From positions 1 through 64,000 of the forward strand of contig CAMYLZ010000016.1 of NCBI GenBank assembly GCA_947259375.1: DNA of 64,000 nt, written 5' to 3'. The position numbers and the translations under genes were made by a program. The stretch comes from an uncultured Parvularculaceae bacterium (GTDB lineage: Bacteria > Pseudomonadota > Alphaproteobacteria > Caulobacterales > Parvularculaceae). This document shows positions 51,696 to 59,562 of this stretch, piece by piece (the first letter of the stretch is position 1; every line of letters begins with the position of its first letter). The notes beneath the pieces are model-generated. The model was not told the origin of the DNA. It saw only the letters and a list, made by a program, of their open reading frames with translations, and did not search any database.

Positions 51696-52469
51696 ATGAA
51701 GCGGCAAATCATGGCGGCGTCCCGGAGCGTGTTGCCGCTTCGCGCGCGTAATGCGTTGATGCATTTCGGTTTCAACATCGCGCGAGAGGAATTCGACCGT
51801 TTCGCATATCGTTACGCCTTCGCGCCGAATATGCGCCTGGCGCTTGCAGACGCGAAAGAGCGAGGCCTTCACCCCCGGACCATCCTGGACATCGGCGCCT
51901 TTGAAGGCGACTGGGCGCGGATGGCGAAGGCGATCTGGCCAGATGCGCAAATCACCATGATCGAGGCAAACGAGGAAAAACGCGGTTGCCTGAATTCCGC
52001 CGCCGGCGATGTCGACGCGCAGCTGCATTTTGCATTGCTCGGACCGGAAGACGGCAAGGAAGTCACCTTTCACGTCATGGAATCGGGATCATCCGTATTT
52101 GAAGAAGAAAGCGCCTACGAGCGGCGCGCCGTCACGCGCCAGACAACCAAACTCGACACGCTCCTTGCGAACGTTCCTTCGGTCGATTTCATCAAGCTGG
52201 ACACGCAAGGCTATGAGCTTGAAATCCTCAAAGGCGCCGGCCGCTTGCTCTCGGCGGCATCGGCCGTGCTCATGGAAGCATCCCTGATCCAGATTAACGC
52301 CGGCGCGCCGCTTTTGCATGACGTGCTCCCTTTTATGAAGGAGCGCGGATTCATGTCTTACGAGATCGCCGAAATTCACCGCCGTCAGCGCGACGGGGCC
52401 ATGAATCAGATCGACATATTGTTTGTACGCGAGGATTCCCCGCTGCTGGCGAGCAAGTCCTTCACTTGA
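51696..52469 (+). CDS. FkbM family methyltransferase
   Basis: A 257-residue SAM methyltransferase. Motif I is TILDIGAFEGDWARMAKAIW, and the hallmark DFIKLDTQGYELEILKGA of the FkbM family is present. FkbM proteins methylate sugars or polyketides. The ATG at 51696 follows AAGGAGGC; upstream in-frame sequence is excluded. It stands alone downstream of the TacA-like regulator, with no glycosyltransferase gene nearby, so the substrate is unknown. Confidence 0.9.
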   Translation: MKRQIMAASRSVLPLRARNALMHFGFNIAREEFDRFAYRYAFAPNMRLALADAKERGLHPRTILDIGAFEGDWARMAKAIWPDAQITMIEANEEKRGCLNSAAGDVDAQLHFALLGPEDGKEVTFHVMESGSSVFEEESAYERRAVTRQTTKLDTLLANVPSVDFIKLDTQGYELEILKGAGRLLSAASAVLMEASLIQINAGAPLLHDVLPFMKERGFMSYEIAEIHRRQRDGAMNQIDILFVREDSPLLASKSFT

Positions 52470-52496
52470 TACGGCTTCACCCCGGCGTGCGTTTGG

Positions 52497-52760
52497 TCAG
52501 TCCCCGATCGCCGCGAGATAAAGGTCGAGCAGCGCTTCTTGTTCCTGACGGTCGGCGCGGTCCATCTTGCGGATCTTCACCACCTGGCGCAGCGTCTTGA
52601 CGTCATAGCCCTCGCCTTTCGCCTCGGCGTAGACTTCCTTGATGTCGTTCATGATCGCGGCCTTGTCTTCTTCAAGGCGCTCGACCCGTTCGATAAACGA
52701 GCGCAACCGGTCCGCTGCTACTGTTGATGCGCCTTCGACACTCGCTGATCCGTCCGCCAC
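52497..52760 (-). CDS. gapR: GapR (DUF2312) nucleoid-associated protein
   Basis: An 87-residue protein with the DUF2312 core [20 protein letters not shown], then [20 protein letters not shown] and [22 protein letters not shown]. GapR binds overtwisted AT-rich DNA ahead of polymerases and helps chromosome segregation in Alphaproteobacteria. The GTG start at 52760 follows a clear AAAGGAG ribosome site. The gene is convergent with the FkbM gene. Confidence 0.93.
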   Translation of the reverse strand: MADGSASVEGASTVAADRLRSFIERVERLEEDKAAIMNDIKEVYAEAKGEGYDVKTLRQVVKIRKMDRADRQEQEALLDLYLAAIGD

Positions 52761-52919
52761 GCTTCGCGCTCCTTTAATATGTCAATCATGCAGCATTTCG
52801 CCGGTCATAAATTATTCGGTCCATGATCCGGGTGCGGAGCATAGCATCCGCCATATCGGCCTTAAGGAATAGAAAGCGCTGGCGCTCGCGCCAAGCGCAT
52901 TCATGGCATTTGGGGAAAA

Positions 52920-53480
52920 CTAAATTTCTTGACCGTCGAGTTCCCGGCGCAAGGCCCGCGCGCGCTGGCGGGCGTTTTCGTCATGCGGGTTCCATTCGAG
53001 CGCCTTTTGAAACATCTCATAGGCGTCGCGTTTTTCACCGCCGGCGAGCAGGATTTCCGCCAGCGTGGCGCGCACTTCAAAATGCCGGGGCTCGAGCTCC
53101 AGCGTGCGGGAGAAATCCTCGATCGCGCCGGCCCTGTCTTCATTTGTGAGGCGCACCGAGCCGCGCAGCGCATAGCCTTGCGCAAAGCTCGGCGCGAGGC
53201 CGACAATATGGTCGAGCAGCGCGAGGGAAAGGTCGAAAGCGCCGTTCTCGGCGCTGAGCGCGGCGCGGGCGTAAAGCAGGTCCACCGTGTCGCTCGGCGC
53301 ATCGGACCAGATTTCGATGATCCGGCCGGTATTTTCCTCCGCCCGCAGGGCGTCGCCGACACGCAGCTCCTCAAAAAGCTGGTCAAGGCGCGGGTCAGTC
53401 TGGTCCGCCGCCGCCGTCGCCATGAAAGGCGGCGCGGCGAGACAGGCAACCGAAACAACAACGCAAAAAAGCCCTCGCAT
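52920..53480 (-). CDS. TPR-repeat periplasmic protein
   Basis: A 186-residue protein with a signal peptide (VVVSVACLAAPPFMATAAA) and three to four tetratricopeptide repeats, for example AAFDLS-type helices and GYALRGSVRLTNEDRAGAIE, then LELEPRHFEVRATLAEILLA and MFQKALEWNPHDENARQRAR. It is a likely periplasmic scaffold with an unknown partner. The ATG at 53480 gives the signal peptide; the open frame to 53585 is not needed. rpmJ lies 58 bases upstream on the same strand. Confidence 0.85.
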   Translation of the reverse strand: MRGLFCVVVSVACLAAPPFMATAAADQTDPRLDQLFEELRVGDALRAEENTGRIIEIWSDAPSDTVDLLYARAALSAENGAFDLSLALLDHIVGLAPSFAQGYALRGSVRLTNEDRAGAIEDFSRTLELEPRHFEVRATLAEILLAGGEKRDAYEMFQKALEWNPHDENARQRARALRRELDGQEI

Positions 53481-53538
53481 GGGCGAGAGCTTAAGAGGCA
53501 AAGCCTTAAAATCCAAGGAAATTGCGCGTGAGGCGGCG

Positions 53539-53664
53539 TTAAGCCTGTTTCGCCTTGAAGCGCCGCTGCGTCTTGTTGATGACATAGACGCGGCCCTTGC
53601 GGCGGACGACGCGGCAGTCTTTGTGCCGGGCTTTCAACGACTTAAGGGACGAACGGACTTTCAT
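53539..53664 (-). CDS. rpmJ: 50S ribosomal protein L36
   Basis: A 41-residue basic ribosomal protein: [20 protein letters not shown], then [20 protein letters not shown]. It is the alternative L36 form (only one Cys, so no zinc ribbon), as in many Alphaproteobacteria. The gene is short and easily overlooked. It lies upstream of the TPR gene on the same strand. Confidence 0.95.
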   Translation of the reverse strand: MKVRSSLKSLKARHKDCRVVRRKGRVYVINKTQRRFKAKQA

Positions 53665-53760
53665 GACACGATGCCTTTTTGGGCTTTGATTGCGTTTGAG
53701 CGGCGGGGAATAGTCAAAGGCGGGCGATCTGTCAACCGCGAAAGGCGCTGAATCCGGGAC

Positions 53761-54747
53761 TTACGCCGTTCCGAACACGCGCGCCCACAGGCGCTTGCGG
53801 AAACGACATATGCGCCACCCGGTCCCCTCGCCGCCCAGCCGAATCAGGGCCTCGCGACGCGGCATGATCTGCGGCGTGCGCAGGTTGCAGGCGAGCCCCG
53901 CCTTTTCCAGCACCTTGATCAACCACCAGCCGGGATCCGGCTGTCCGGGCAAAAGGCCGATCCGCGCCGAGCCCGGATATGCATGGTGATTATTGTGCCA
54001 GCTCTCGCCCATGCTGATCAGCCCGGCTATGGGGACGTCCTGCCCCTGAACGCAAGCGCCGAGAACCCGCCAGCTCATGCGTTCATTGCCGCCATGCTCG
54101 CCATGATGGGCGAAATGGCCAATCAGCCAGTGGCCAGTGACGCTCACCGCAACGCGCAACGCGACGCCCCAAATGACAAAAGCCCAGCCGCCGAGCATGA
54201 AAAGGACAAGAGCCAGCGGCGCCTGCTGCACCATCCAGTAGCGCTCCATGAACCGGTACAGCTTGTCATTGCCGAGACGCGCTTCCGGAACAAATTGCGG
54301 TGGATTATCCAACTCAATATCACAATGGCATTGCCAGAAATAATCAAGCCAGAAACCGCGGCGATGACATAGATAGTCATGACACGAACTTTGACGTTGC
54401 GCCCAGTCACGCAAATCGTGCTGGCGCATCATGCCGAACGGCCCAGCCATGCCCACAAGCACGCCTAGGTACACAAGCACGTACTCAAGCAATAACGGAC
54501 AATCGAAACTGTTGTGTATGAGGCGGCGGTGCATGCCGACCGAATGACCCGCGCAAAGAGTTACTGCTGTCAGTAGTAAAAAAACCGCCAGCGCGTCGAA
54601 ACCGAATGTCAGCGGTGCGCCGATAACGCCGATGAGCGTCATCGCTGTCATCCAGAGAGATTTGACCGGACGCCATTTCACCCGTCCCGCAGCCGGGTCC
54701 GATCGCTCGTCAAAAATAATCCGTTCCGATCCCTTTTCGAGCGCCAC
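53761..54747 (-). CDS. Membrane fatty-acid desaturase
   Basis: A 328-residue integral membrane di-iron desaturase. Histidine box 1 is HRRLIH (residues 73-78), a central stretch has HDLRDWAQRQSSCHDYLCHR, and box 3 is HNNHH in GESWHNNHHAYPGSA. The middle box differs from the common HRxHH, but this looks typical of one bacterial subfamily. Four to five membrane segments are present. The GTG start at 54747 follows GGGAGGGG. It lies 27 bases after the ArsR gene on the same strand, so transcription is likely under ArsR control. Confidence 0.85.
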   Translation of the reverse strand: MALEKGSERIIFDERSDPAAGRVKWRPVKSLWMTAMTLIGVIGAPLTFGFDALAVFLLLTAVTLCAGHSVGMHRRLIHNSFDCPLLLEYVLVYLGVLVGMAGPFGMMRQHDLRDWAQRQSSCHDYLCHRRGFWLDYFWQCHCDIELDNPPQFVPEARLGNDKLYRFMERYWMVQQAPLALVLFMLGGWAFVIWGVALRVAVSVTGHWLIGHFAHHGEHGGNERMSWRVLGACVQGQDVPIAGLISMGESWHNNHHAYPGSARIGLLPGQPDPGWWLIKVLEKAGLACNLRTPQIMPRREALIRLGGEGTGWRICRFRKRLWARVFGTA

Positions 54748-54774
54748 GGCGATCCCCTCCCTGTTTTGCCCGCT

Positions 54775-55074
54775 TTATGCTTTTCCGGGCTTTATTTCTC
54801 GCTTCAATGGGCGCGACACCGGACAGACTTCCTGTGCGAACCCGTTAAGCGTGTTCACCAAATTGTCGGGCACGAGCGAATAGATGATGAACTGGCCTTT
54901 GCGCTCGCTGCGCACGAGGCCCGCGTTCTCCAGAATCTGCAGATGTTTCGAGATCGCAGGCTTGCTCATGTCGAACCGAGCCGCGATCTCCCCCGCCGTC
55001 AGATCGGCGTCGGACAAATACGCAAGAATTTTGCGTCGCGGCAGCGAGGCCAGAGCTTCGAAAATCGCCTGCAT
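54775..55074 (-). CDS. ArsR-family repressor coupled to a desaturase
   Basis: A 99-residue winged-helix regulator: EALASLPRRKILAYLSDADL, then GEIAARFDMSKPAISKHLQI with the recognition helix KPAISKHLQIL. The metal-binding ELCVCDL motif of arsenic sensors is absent; a single Cys sits at EVCPVSR, so it does not sense arsenic. The start is the ATG at 55074 after AAAGGG; a longer form from 55107 or 55122 is possible. A perfect inverted repeat lies upstream. Confidence 0.9.
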   Translation of the reverse strand: MQAIFEALASLPRRKILAYLSDADLTAGEIAARFDMSKPAISKHLQILENAGLVRSERKGQFIIYSLVPDNLVNTLNGFAQEVCPVSRPLKREIKPGKA

Positions 55075-55102
55075 GAAAACACCCTTTTCACTAATTAACT
55101 TA

Positions 55103-55130
55103 TTCATTAATAATCTACACATTTAATGAA
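55103..55130. promoter_or_regulatory. ArsR operator candidate
   Basis: TTCATTAA (55103-55110), twelve bases, then the exact complement TTAATGAA (55123-55130). It lies 29 to 56 bases before the ArsR start in an AT-rich patch and probably overlaps the promoter. Confidence 0.65.
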
Positions 55131-55617
55131 AAGTCAAGCGCCGTCCGGTCTCGCCCCCGGCCGGCCCCGCGCGGGTCAATCCGCACGAGGCCGGTCCGAA
55201 AGGATTTGTCTCCGGGCGCGCGCCAGACGGTCCCGACCGGCCGCGCGCCAAGCTTCACGATGTCAAACAGCCTGCTTTCGCCGGCGGCGAACCGCCGCGA
55301 AAGCATGGCGCCGATAAGGGCCTATGAGGGGGTTGCGGGCGCGCTTCATTGAGCGCCGCCCCGCCGGTTGTTAAGGCCGCATGTCAACGCGAGATGCATG
55401 ATAAGGCCGCCGGCGAGGTGGTGGATAACTATCCACCAAAGGCGGGATTCATGAAGATTTTCATCAAGTATGAGGTATTTTTGAAGGGGGTGTTCGACCT
55501 ATGCGTGTGGGGCGGTTTTCGGGTTTTGACCCCTCTCCCCATGGGCGCCGACTCGCCACGATCTAATCGTCGCGTCCACCACCATAACCATCCGCATGCG
55601 CCGCACGAGTCAAAAAT
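55131..55617. other. Gene-free region of about 490 bases
   Basis: No reading frame here is supported by start, family or composition. I see no clear hairpin, repeat or promoter beyond scattered short palindromes. It separates the ArsR-desaturase unit from the pdeM gene. Confidence 0.6.
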
Positions 55618-56319
55618 CTACGCCCTTGCCCGCGCCGCGCCGCTCACATCCGGCGCGAGCCGCGCTGCGGCGATGGGATAAACGCCGTCGGCGCCCATCA
55701 CCCAGGCGGTCGGCGCGTCAAACAGGGGCGCGAAGGCCGCATCGCGCACATTGAGCCCGCCCGTATAGGCGCCCATGGCGGGCATCACCATTCTTTCAGC
55801 GCCAACGGCAAAACAGCGCCGGCGCAAGGTCCGCCCTTCGCTGACGACGCGCGCGCAAGGGTGAAGGTGCCCGGCGATTTCGCCCGGCGCGGCGCCCGGT
55901 TTCGGTTCATGGCGAAAGGTGAGCGCGCCGATGCGCGTTTCAATCTCGCAAGCCGCCGCGAATCGCGCCGGCGGTTCAGGGTCGTGATTGCCGAGGATCC
56001 ACAGCCAGTCCGCCTCGCCCATCAGCCTTTCGAGGCGCGCCGCGTCTTCGTCGTCCATGCGGCTCTCAGCCTCGGCGTCATGGAACGCATCGCCCAGCGA
56101 AATCACGCGCGCCGGGCGGTATTTCCGCATCAGCGCCGCAAGCCGCATCAATGTCGTGCGCGTATCGTAAGGCGGCAGCATCACCCCGCGCGCCGCAAAG
56201 CTCGAGCCCTTTTCGAAATGCAAATCGGACACGATCAGCGCCCGTTCGCGCGGCCAGTATGCAGCGCCGAGCGGATCAGAGGTCAGGGCTTCGCCATTGA
56301 TGGTGATAACAGCGTTCAT
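55618..56319 (-). CDS. pdeM: PdeM-type metallophosphoesterase (ligase-associated DNA damage response)
   Basis: A 233-residue calcineurin-like metallophosphoesterase. All metal-binding motifs are visible: VSDLHFEKGSSF, SLGDAFHD, ILGNHDPEPP and the C-terminal HLHPCAR. The family is named for its clustering with DNA ligase and Lhr-like helicase. The helicase gene follows upstream on the same strand with 160 bases between, so they are likely linked. The ATG at 56319 is chosen over a longer frame. Confidence 0.93.
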   Translation of the reverse strand: MNAVITINGEALTSDPLGAAYWPRERALIVSDLHFEKGSSFAARGVMLPPYDTRTTLMRLAALMRKYRPARVISLGDAFHDAEAESRMDDEDAARLERLMGEADWLWILGNHDPEPPARFAAACEIETRIGALTFRHEPKPGAAPGEIAGHLHPCARVVSEGRTLRRRCFAVGAERMVMPAMGAYTGGLNVRDAAFAPLFDAPTAWVMGADGVYPIAAARLAPDVSGAARARA

Positions 56320-56479
56320 GGGCGCCAAGATGCGGAAATTTTGGAAGCCTGGAAAGGCCTCCCATTGTCGCCCCCTGCGCGCCGTCAATCCCATCGCAGT
56401 AAAAACACTATGGGTCCCGTGTCAGCAGCGCGTCATTTCATGCCGCGCAGCACACGGGATGACGAAGGCTGGTTTCTCA

Positions 56480-58939
56480 CTAAATTCCCATCGCCGTGTT
56501 TATCACCTCTTGCGATGCGGCTTTGAGCATTTCTTCCGATGCGGATTTCGCGACCGTTTCGCGCCCGATCTCCAGCATCATCGGCACGGCGAGCGGAGAA
56601 ACGCGCGTCAGCGCCGAATGCACTACTCGCCCCCTCGCCCGCGTCAGCATCGCCTGCAGGCGGCCCAAATCCATGAAGCCGCCGGCTGCATCATCCCACG
56701 CCGCGCGCAACAGCAGATGGTCCGGCTCATGCGCGCGCAATACGTCATAGATCAGGTCGGCGGAGAACGAGACTTGCCGGCCGGTTTTTTCCTGACCCGG
56801 ATATTTTTTCTCGATCAGCCCGGCGATGACCGCGCAGTTACGGAAGGTGCGCTTCATGACGATGGCGTCGGCGGTCCATTCCTCCAGATCATCGCCGAGC
56901 ATGTCCTCGTCAAACAGCTCGCCCATATCGACGCCGGACATGTCGCGCCGCGCCCAGACCGACAGCGCATATTCGGTTGGCGTAAAACCGATGGGCTGCA
57001 TGCCGAGCCGCTCCAGCCGGCGGGTGATGAGCATGCCGAGCGTTTGATGCGCGAGCCAGCCGTCAAACGGATAGCAGACGAGAAAACACCGGTCCTTATG
57101 CGGAAAGGTTTCGACCAGCAGCTCGTCCGGCGCGGGGATGCGCGCTGCCTCGCGCTGCTTTTCCAGCCAGTCGCGCACCTGCTCGGGATAAGCACTCCAG
57201 CTATCCGTATCGGCGAGCATCCGCCGCACCCGCTCCGCAAGATAAGTCGACCAGGGGAACTTGTTGCCGCCCCATGTGGGCAAGCGCGGGCTTTCGGCGA
57301 TGGTACGGGTGACGATGGCGTCATTGCCCTTGATTGCGTCAAGGCGCAGCACCTCGCCCGCGAAATAAAACGCATCGCCGATATTGATGGTTTCGAAAAA
57401 CCACTCCTCCGCGGTTCCGAGTTTGCGTCCCGGCCGGCGCGGCCCGCGCGAAGGGGCAAGGCGAATGTTGATTTCCGCCGCCGCGGTGATTGTGCCGACA
57501 TTCATTTTATATTGCTGGGCCGCGCGCTTGTCGCGCACGCGATATGTCCCCTCCGGCGTTTTGACGATCCGCCGGTAGCGGTCATAGCGCTTCAGCGCGT
57601 AGCCGCCGGTGGCGACAAATTCGAGCGCATCGTCGAAGTCTTTTCGCGGCAGGCCCGCATAAGGCGAAGCGGCGATCACTTCCCGGTAAAGATCATCCGG
57701 CCTGAACGGCCCGGCGCAGGCCATGCCGAGAATATGTTGGGCAAGCACATCGAGCGTTCCCTTGCGCGGCGGCTCGCCGTCAAGCGCGCCTTCTTCAATG
57801 GCCTGTTTGGCGGCGATGCATTCAAGCACCTCCATGCGGTTCGCCGGGGCGAGCAGCGCGGCCGAAGGCTCGTTCATGCGATGATTGGCGCGGCCGATGC
57901 GCTGCGTCAGGCGGCTTGCGCCCTTGGGCGCGCCCATCTGAATGACCAGATCGACATCGCCCCAGTCGATCCCGAGATCGAGCGTCGAGGTGCAGACAAC
58001 CGCGCGCAAATCGCCGCGCGCCATCGCCGCCTCGACCTTGCGGCGCCGGTCAACCTCGAGCGAACCATGATGCAGTGCGATCGGCAGATTGTCCTCATTC
58101 AGCTTCCAAAGGGACGCGAATGTGATCTCCGCCTGCGCGCGCGTATTGACGAAGACCAGCGTCAGGCTCGCCGTTTTGATCCTTTCATAGACCTCGGCGA
58201 AGGCGTGCCGGCCGGAATGGCCGGACCAGGGTATGCGCTCATCCGACATCATCACGCTGACTTGCGGCTTCGCCCCGGCCTTGCCGCGGATCAGTCTTGC
58301 ACTGCGCGCGCCTTTGGTATTTTGCGGCGTCAGATAATCGATCAGCGGACGCGCATCGGGCACGGTCGCCGACAGCCCGGCGAAGCGCAGCTCCGGCGCC
58401 AGGGCGCGCAACCGCGCCAGCGCCAGCGACAATAAATGACCACGCTTGTTGGGGATCAGCGCATGCAGCTCGTCAAGGACGACGCGTTTCAGCCCCTTGA
58501 AATAGTCTTTGGCATCCGGCGCGGCGATCATCAGCGACAGGCTTTCCGGCGTCGTCATCAAAATATCCGGGGGCTGATATTTCTGCCGCTGGCGGCGCGC
58601 CGCCGGCGTGTCGCCGGTGCGAGTTTCGATCGAAATGTCGAGGCCCATCTCGCACACCGGCGTTTCCACATTGCGGGCGATATCTACCGCCAGCGCTTTC
58701 AGCGGCGAAATATAAAGCGTGTGCAACCGCCCTTCGCGCGGCGCCGGCCGTTCGCTCAGCTCAACAAGGCTCGGCAGGAACCCCGCCAGCGTTTTGCCGC
58801 CGCCGGTCGGCGCAATCAGCAATAAGGACTCGCCGCGCCGGTCCGCTTCAAGGCAGTCGCGTTGATGGGCGCGCAAGCGCCAGCCGCGCGCGGCGAACCA
58901 GTCATCAAACCTCGACGGCAGTGAAATTATTTCCGGCAT
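56480..58939 (-). CDS. Lhr-like ligase-associated DEXH helicase
   Basis: An 819-residue SF2 helicase. Walker A is APTGGGKT (residues 43-50) and the DEAH-type box is DELH (156-159); motif III and the helicase C-domain VVCTSTLDLGIDWGDVDLVI, QRIGRANHRMNEPSAA follow. The C-terminal third holds winged-helix and Lhr-type domains. Its family member is placed with an archaeal-type DNA ligase and exonuclease in many bacteria; here only the helicase and PdeM are present, and the ligase is missing from this window. Confidence 0.92.
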   Translation of the reverse strand: MPEIISLPSRFDDWFAARGWRLRAHQRDCLEADRRGESLLLIAPTGGGKTLAGFLPSLVELSERPAPREGRLHTLYISPLKALAVDIARNVETPVCEMGLDISIETRTGDTPAARRQRQKYQPPDILMTTPESLSLMIAAPDAKDYFKGLKRVVLDELHALIPNKRGHLLSLALARLRALAPELRFAGLSATVPDARPLIDYLTPQNTKGARSARLIRGKAGAKPQVSVMMSDERIPWSGHSGRHAFAEVYERIKTASLTLVFVNTRAQAEITFASLWKLNEDNLPIALHHGSLEVDRRRKVEAAMARGDLRAVVCTSTLDLGIDWGDVDLVIQMGAPKGASRLTQRIGRANHRMNEPSAALLAPANRMEVLECIAAKQAIEEGALDGEPPRKGTLDVLAQHILGMACAGPFRPDDLYREVIAASPYAGLPRKDFDDALEFVATGGYALKRYDRYRRIVKTPEGTYRVRDKRAAQQYKMNVGTITAAAEINIRLAPSRGPRRPGRKLGTAEEWFFETINIGDAFYFAGEVLRLDAIKGNDAIVTRTIAESPRLPTWGGNKFPWSTYLAERVRRMLADTDSWSAYPEQVRDWLEKQREAARIPAPDELLVETFPHKDRCFLVCYPFDGWLAHQTLGMLITRRLERLGMQPIGFTPTEYALSVWARRDMSGVDMGELFDEDMLGDDLEEWTADAIVMKRTFRNCAVIAGLIEKKYPGQEKTGRQVSFSADLIYDVLRAHEPDHLLLRAAWDDAAGGFMDLGRLQAMLTRARGRVVHSALTRVSPLAVPMMLEIGRETVAKSASEEMLKAASQEVINTAMGI

Positions 58940-59073
58940 TCAACGTCTTATCCCGCGAGCCCCTTTCGGCGTCGCATATTGCACCAGCCCCCGGTTTGCA
59001 GAAAGCGCGCAAATATGGCCAGATAAATCGTTAACGCCGCGAGGGGCGGTGAAATTTTAGGGGACAAAGCCGC

Positions 59074-59484
59074 ATGTTCAGGAAAACCGCCGCCGCTTTT
59101 GGCGCGCTCGCCGTCATGTCGATGTCAACCGCCGCGCCAGCGCAGGATTACCAGGCGCTGCGCGAAGCATCGATCGCGCTTTACAACACCTGCCTGACCG
59201 CCGCCGGCGCCGCCGCCACCTCGGCGGGCTGCGCCTGCACGGCAGGGTTTTTGGGCGGCGCGTTGTCAGAACGCGAATATGACATCGCCGCACGGCTCGG
59301 CACGATCGGCACGCTCATTGAAGGCGGCGCCTCGGATGCGGAAGTCACGGCGGAAGTCGCGGCCTTTTTCGCCGCCGGTTATACCGAAGCGGATGCGGAT
59401 ATCGTCACCGCGAAACTGGACGTGCATACGGCGCGCGGCAACGCCATCTGTTCGCCTTATGAAAACAGGTCCGTGTCGTCCTGA
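59074..59484 (+). CDS. Small secreted hypothetical protein with four cysteines
   Basis: A 136-residue exported protein with a signal peptide (ALAVMSMSTAAPAQDYQ) and a helical mature part with a cysteine cluster, TCLTAAGAAATSAGCACTAG, and one late Cys (NAICSPYENR). I recognise no family. It is convergent with the SulP gene and divergent from the helicase; a strong bidirectional terminator follows. Confidence 0.72.
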   Translation: MFRKTAAAFGALAVMSMSTAAPAQDYQALREASIALYNTCLTAAGAAATSAGCACTAGFLGGALSEREYDIAARLGTIGTLIEGGASDAEVTAEVAAFFAAGYTEADADIVTAKLDVHTARGNAICSPYENRSVSS

Positions 59485-59513
59485 GGACGCGAAGCGAGAA
59501 AGCCGCGCATGAA

Positions 59514-59539
59514 AAAGGCCGGCGTCGCCGCCGGCCTTT
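59514..59539. terminator. Bidirectional intrinsic terminator
   Basis: AAAGGCCGGCG (59514-59524) pairs perfectly with CGCCGGCCTTT (59529-59539) around a four-base loop. T-rich and A-rich flanks suit the two convergent genes. Confidence 0.93.
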
Positions 59540-59562
59540 CCTTTTACGACCTGAGGCGCGGC

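Noticed and set aside
53761-54747. Loss of the middle histidine box in the desaturase as inactivation
   Set aside because: The HDLRDWAQ segment looks like a regular feature of one bacterial desaturase subgroup, and boxes 1 and 3 are intact.
56297-58435. A 712-codon plus-strand frame opposite the Lhr-like helicase
   Set aside because: The minus strand has intact helicase motifs over its full length; the plus frame is Arg/His-rich and has no recognisable domain.
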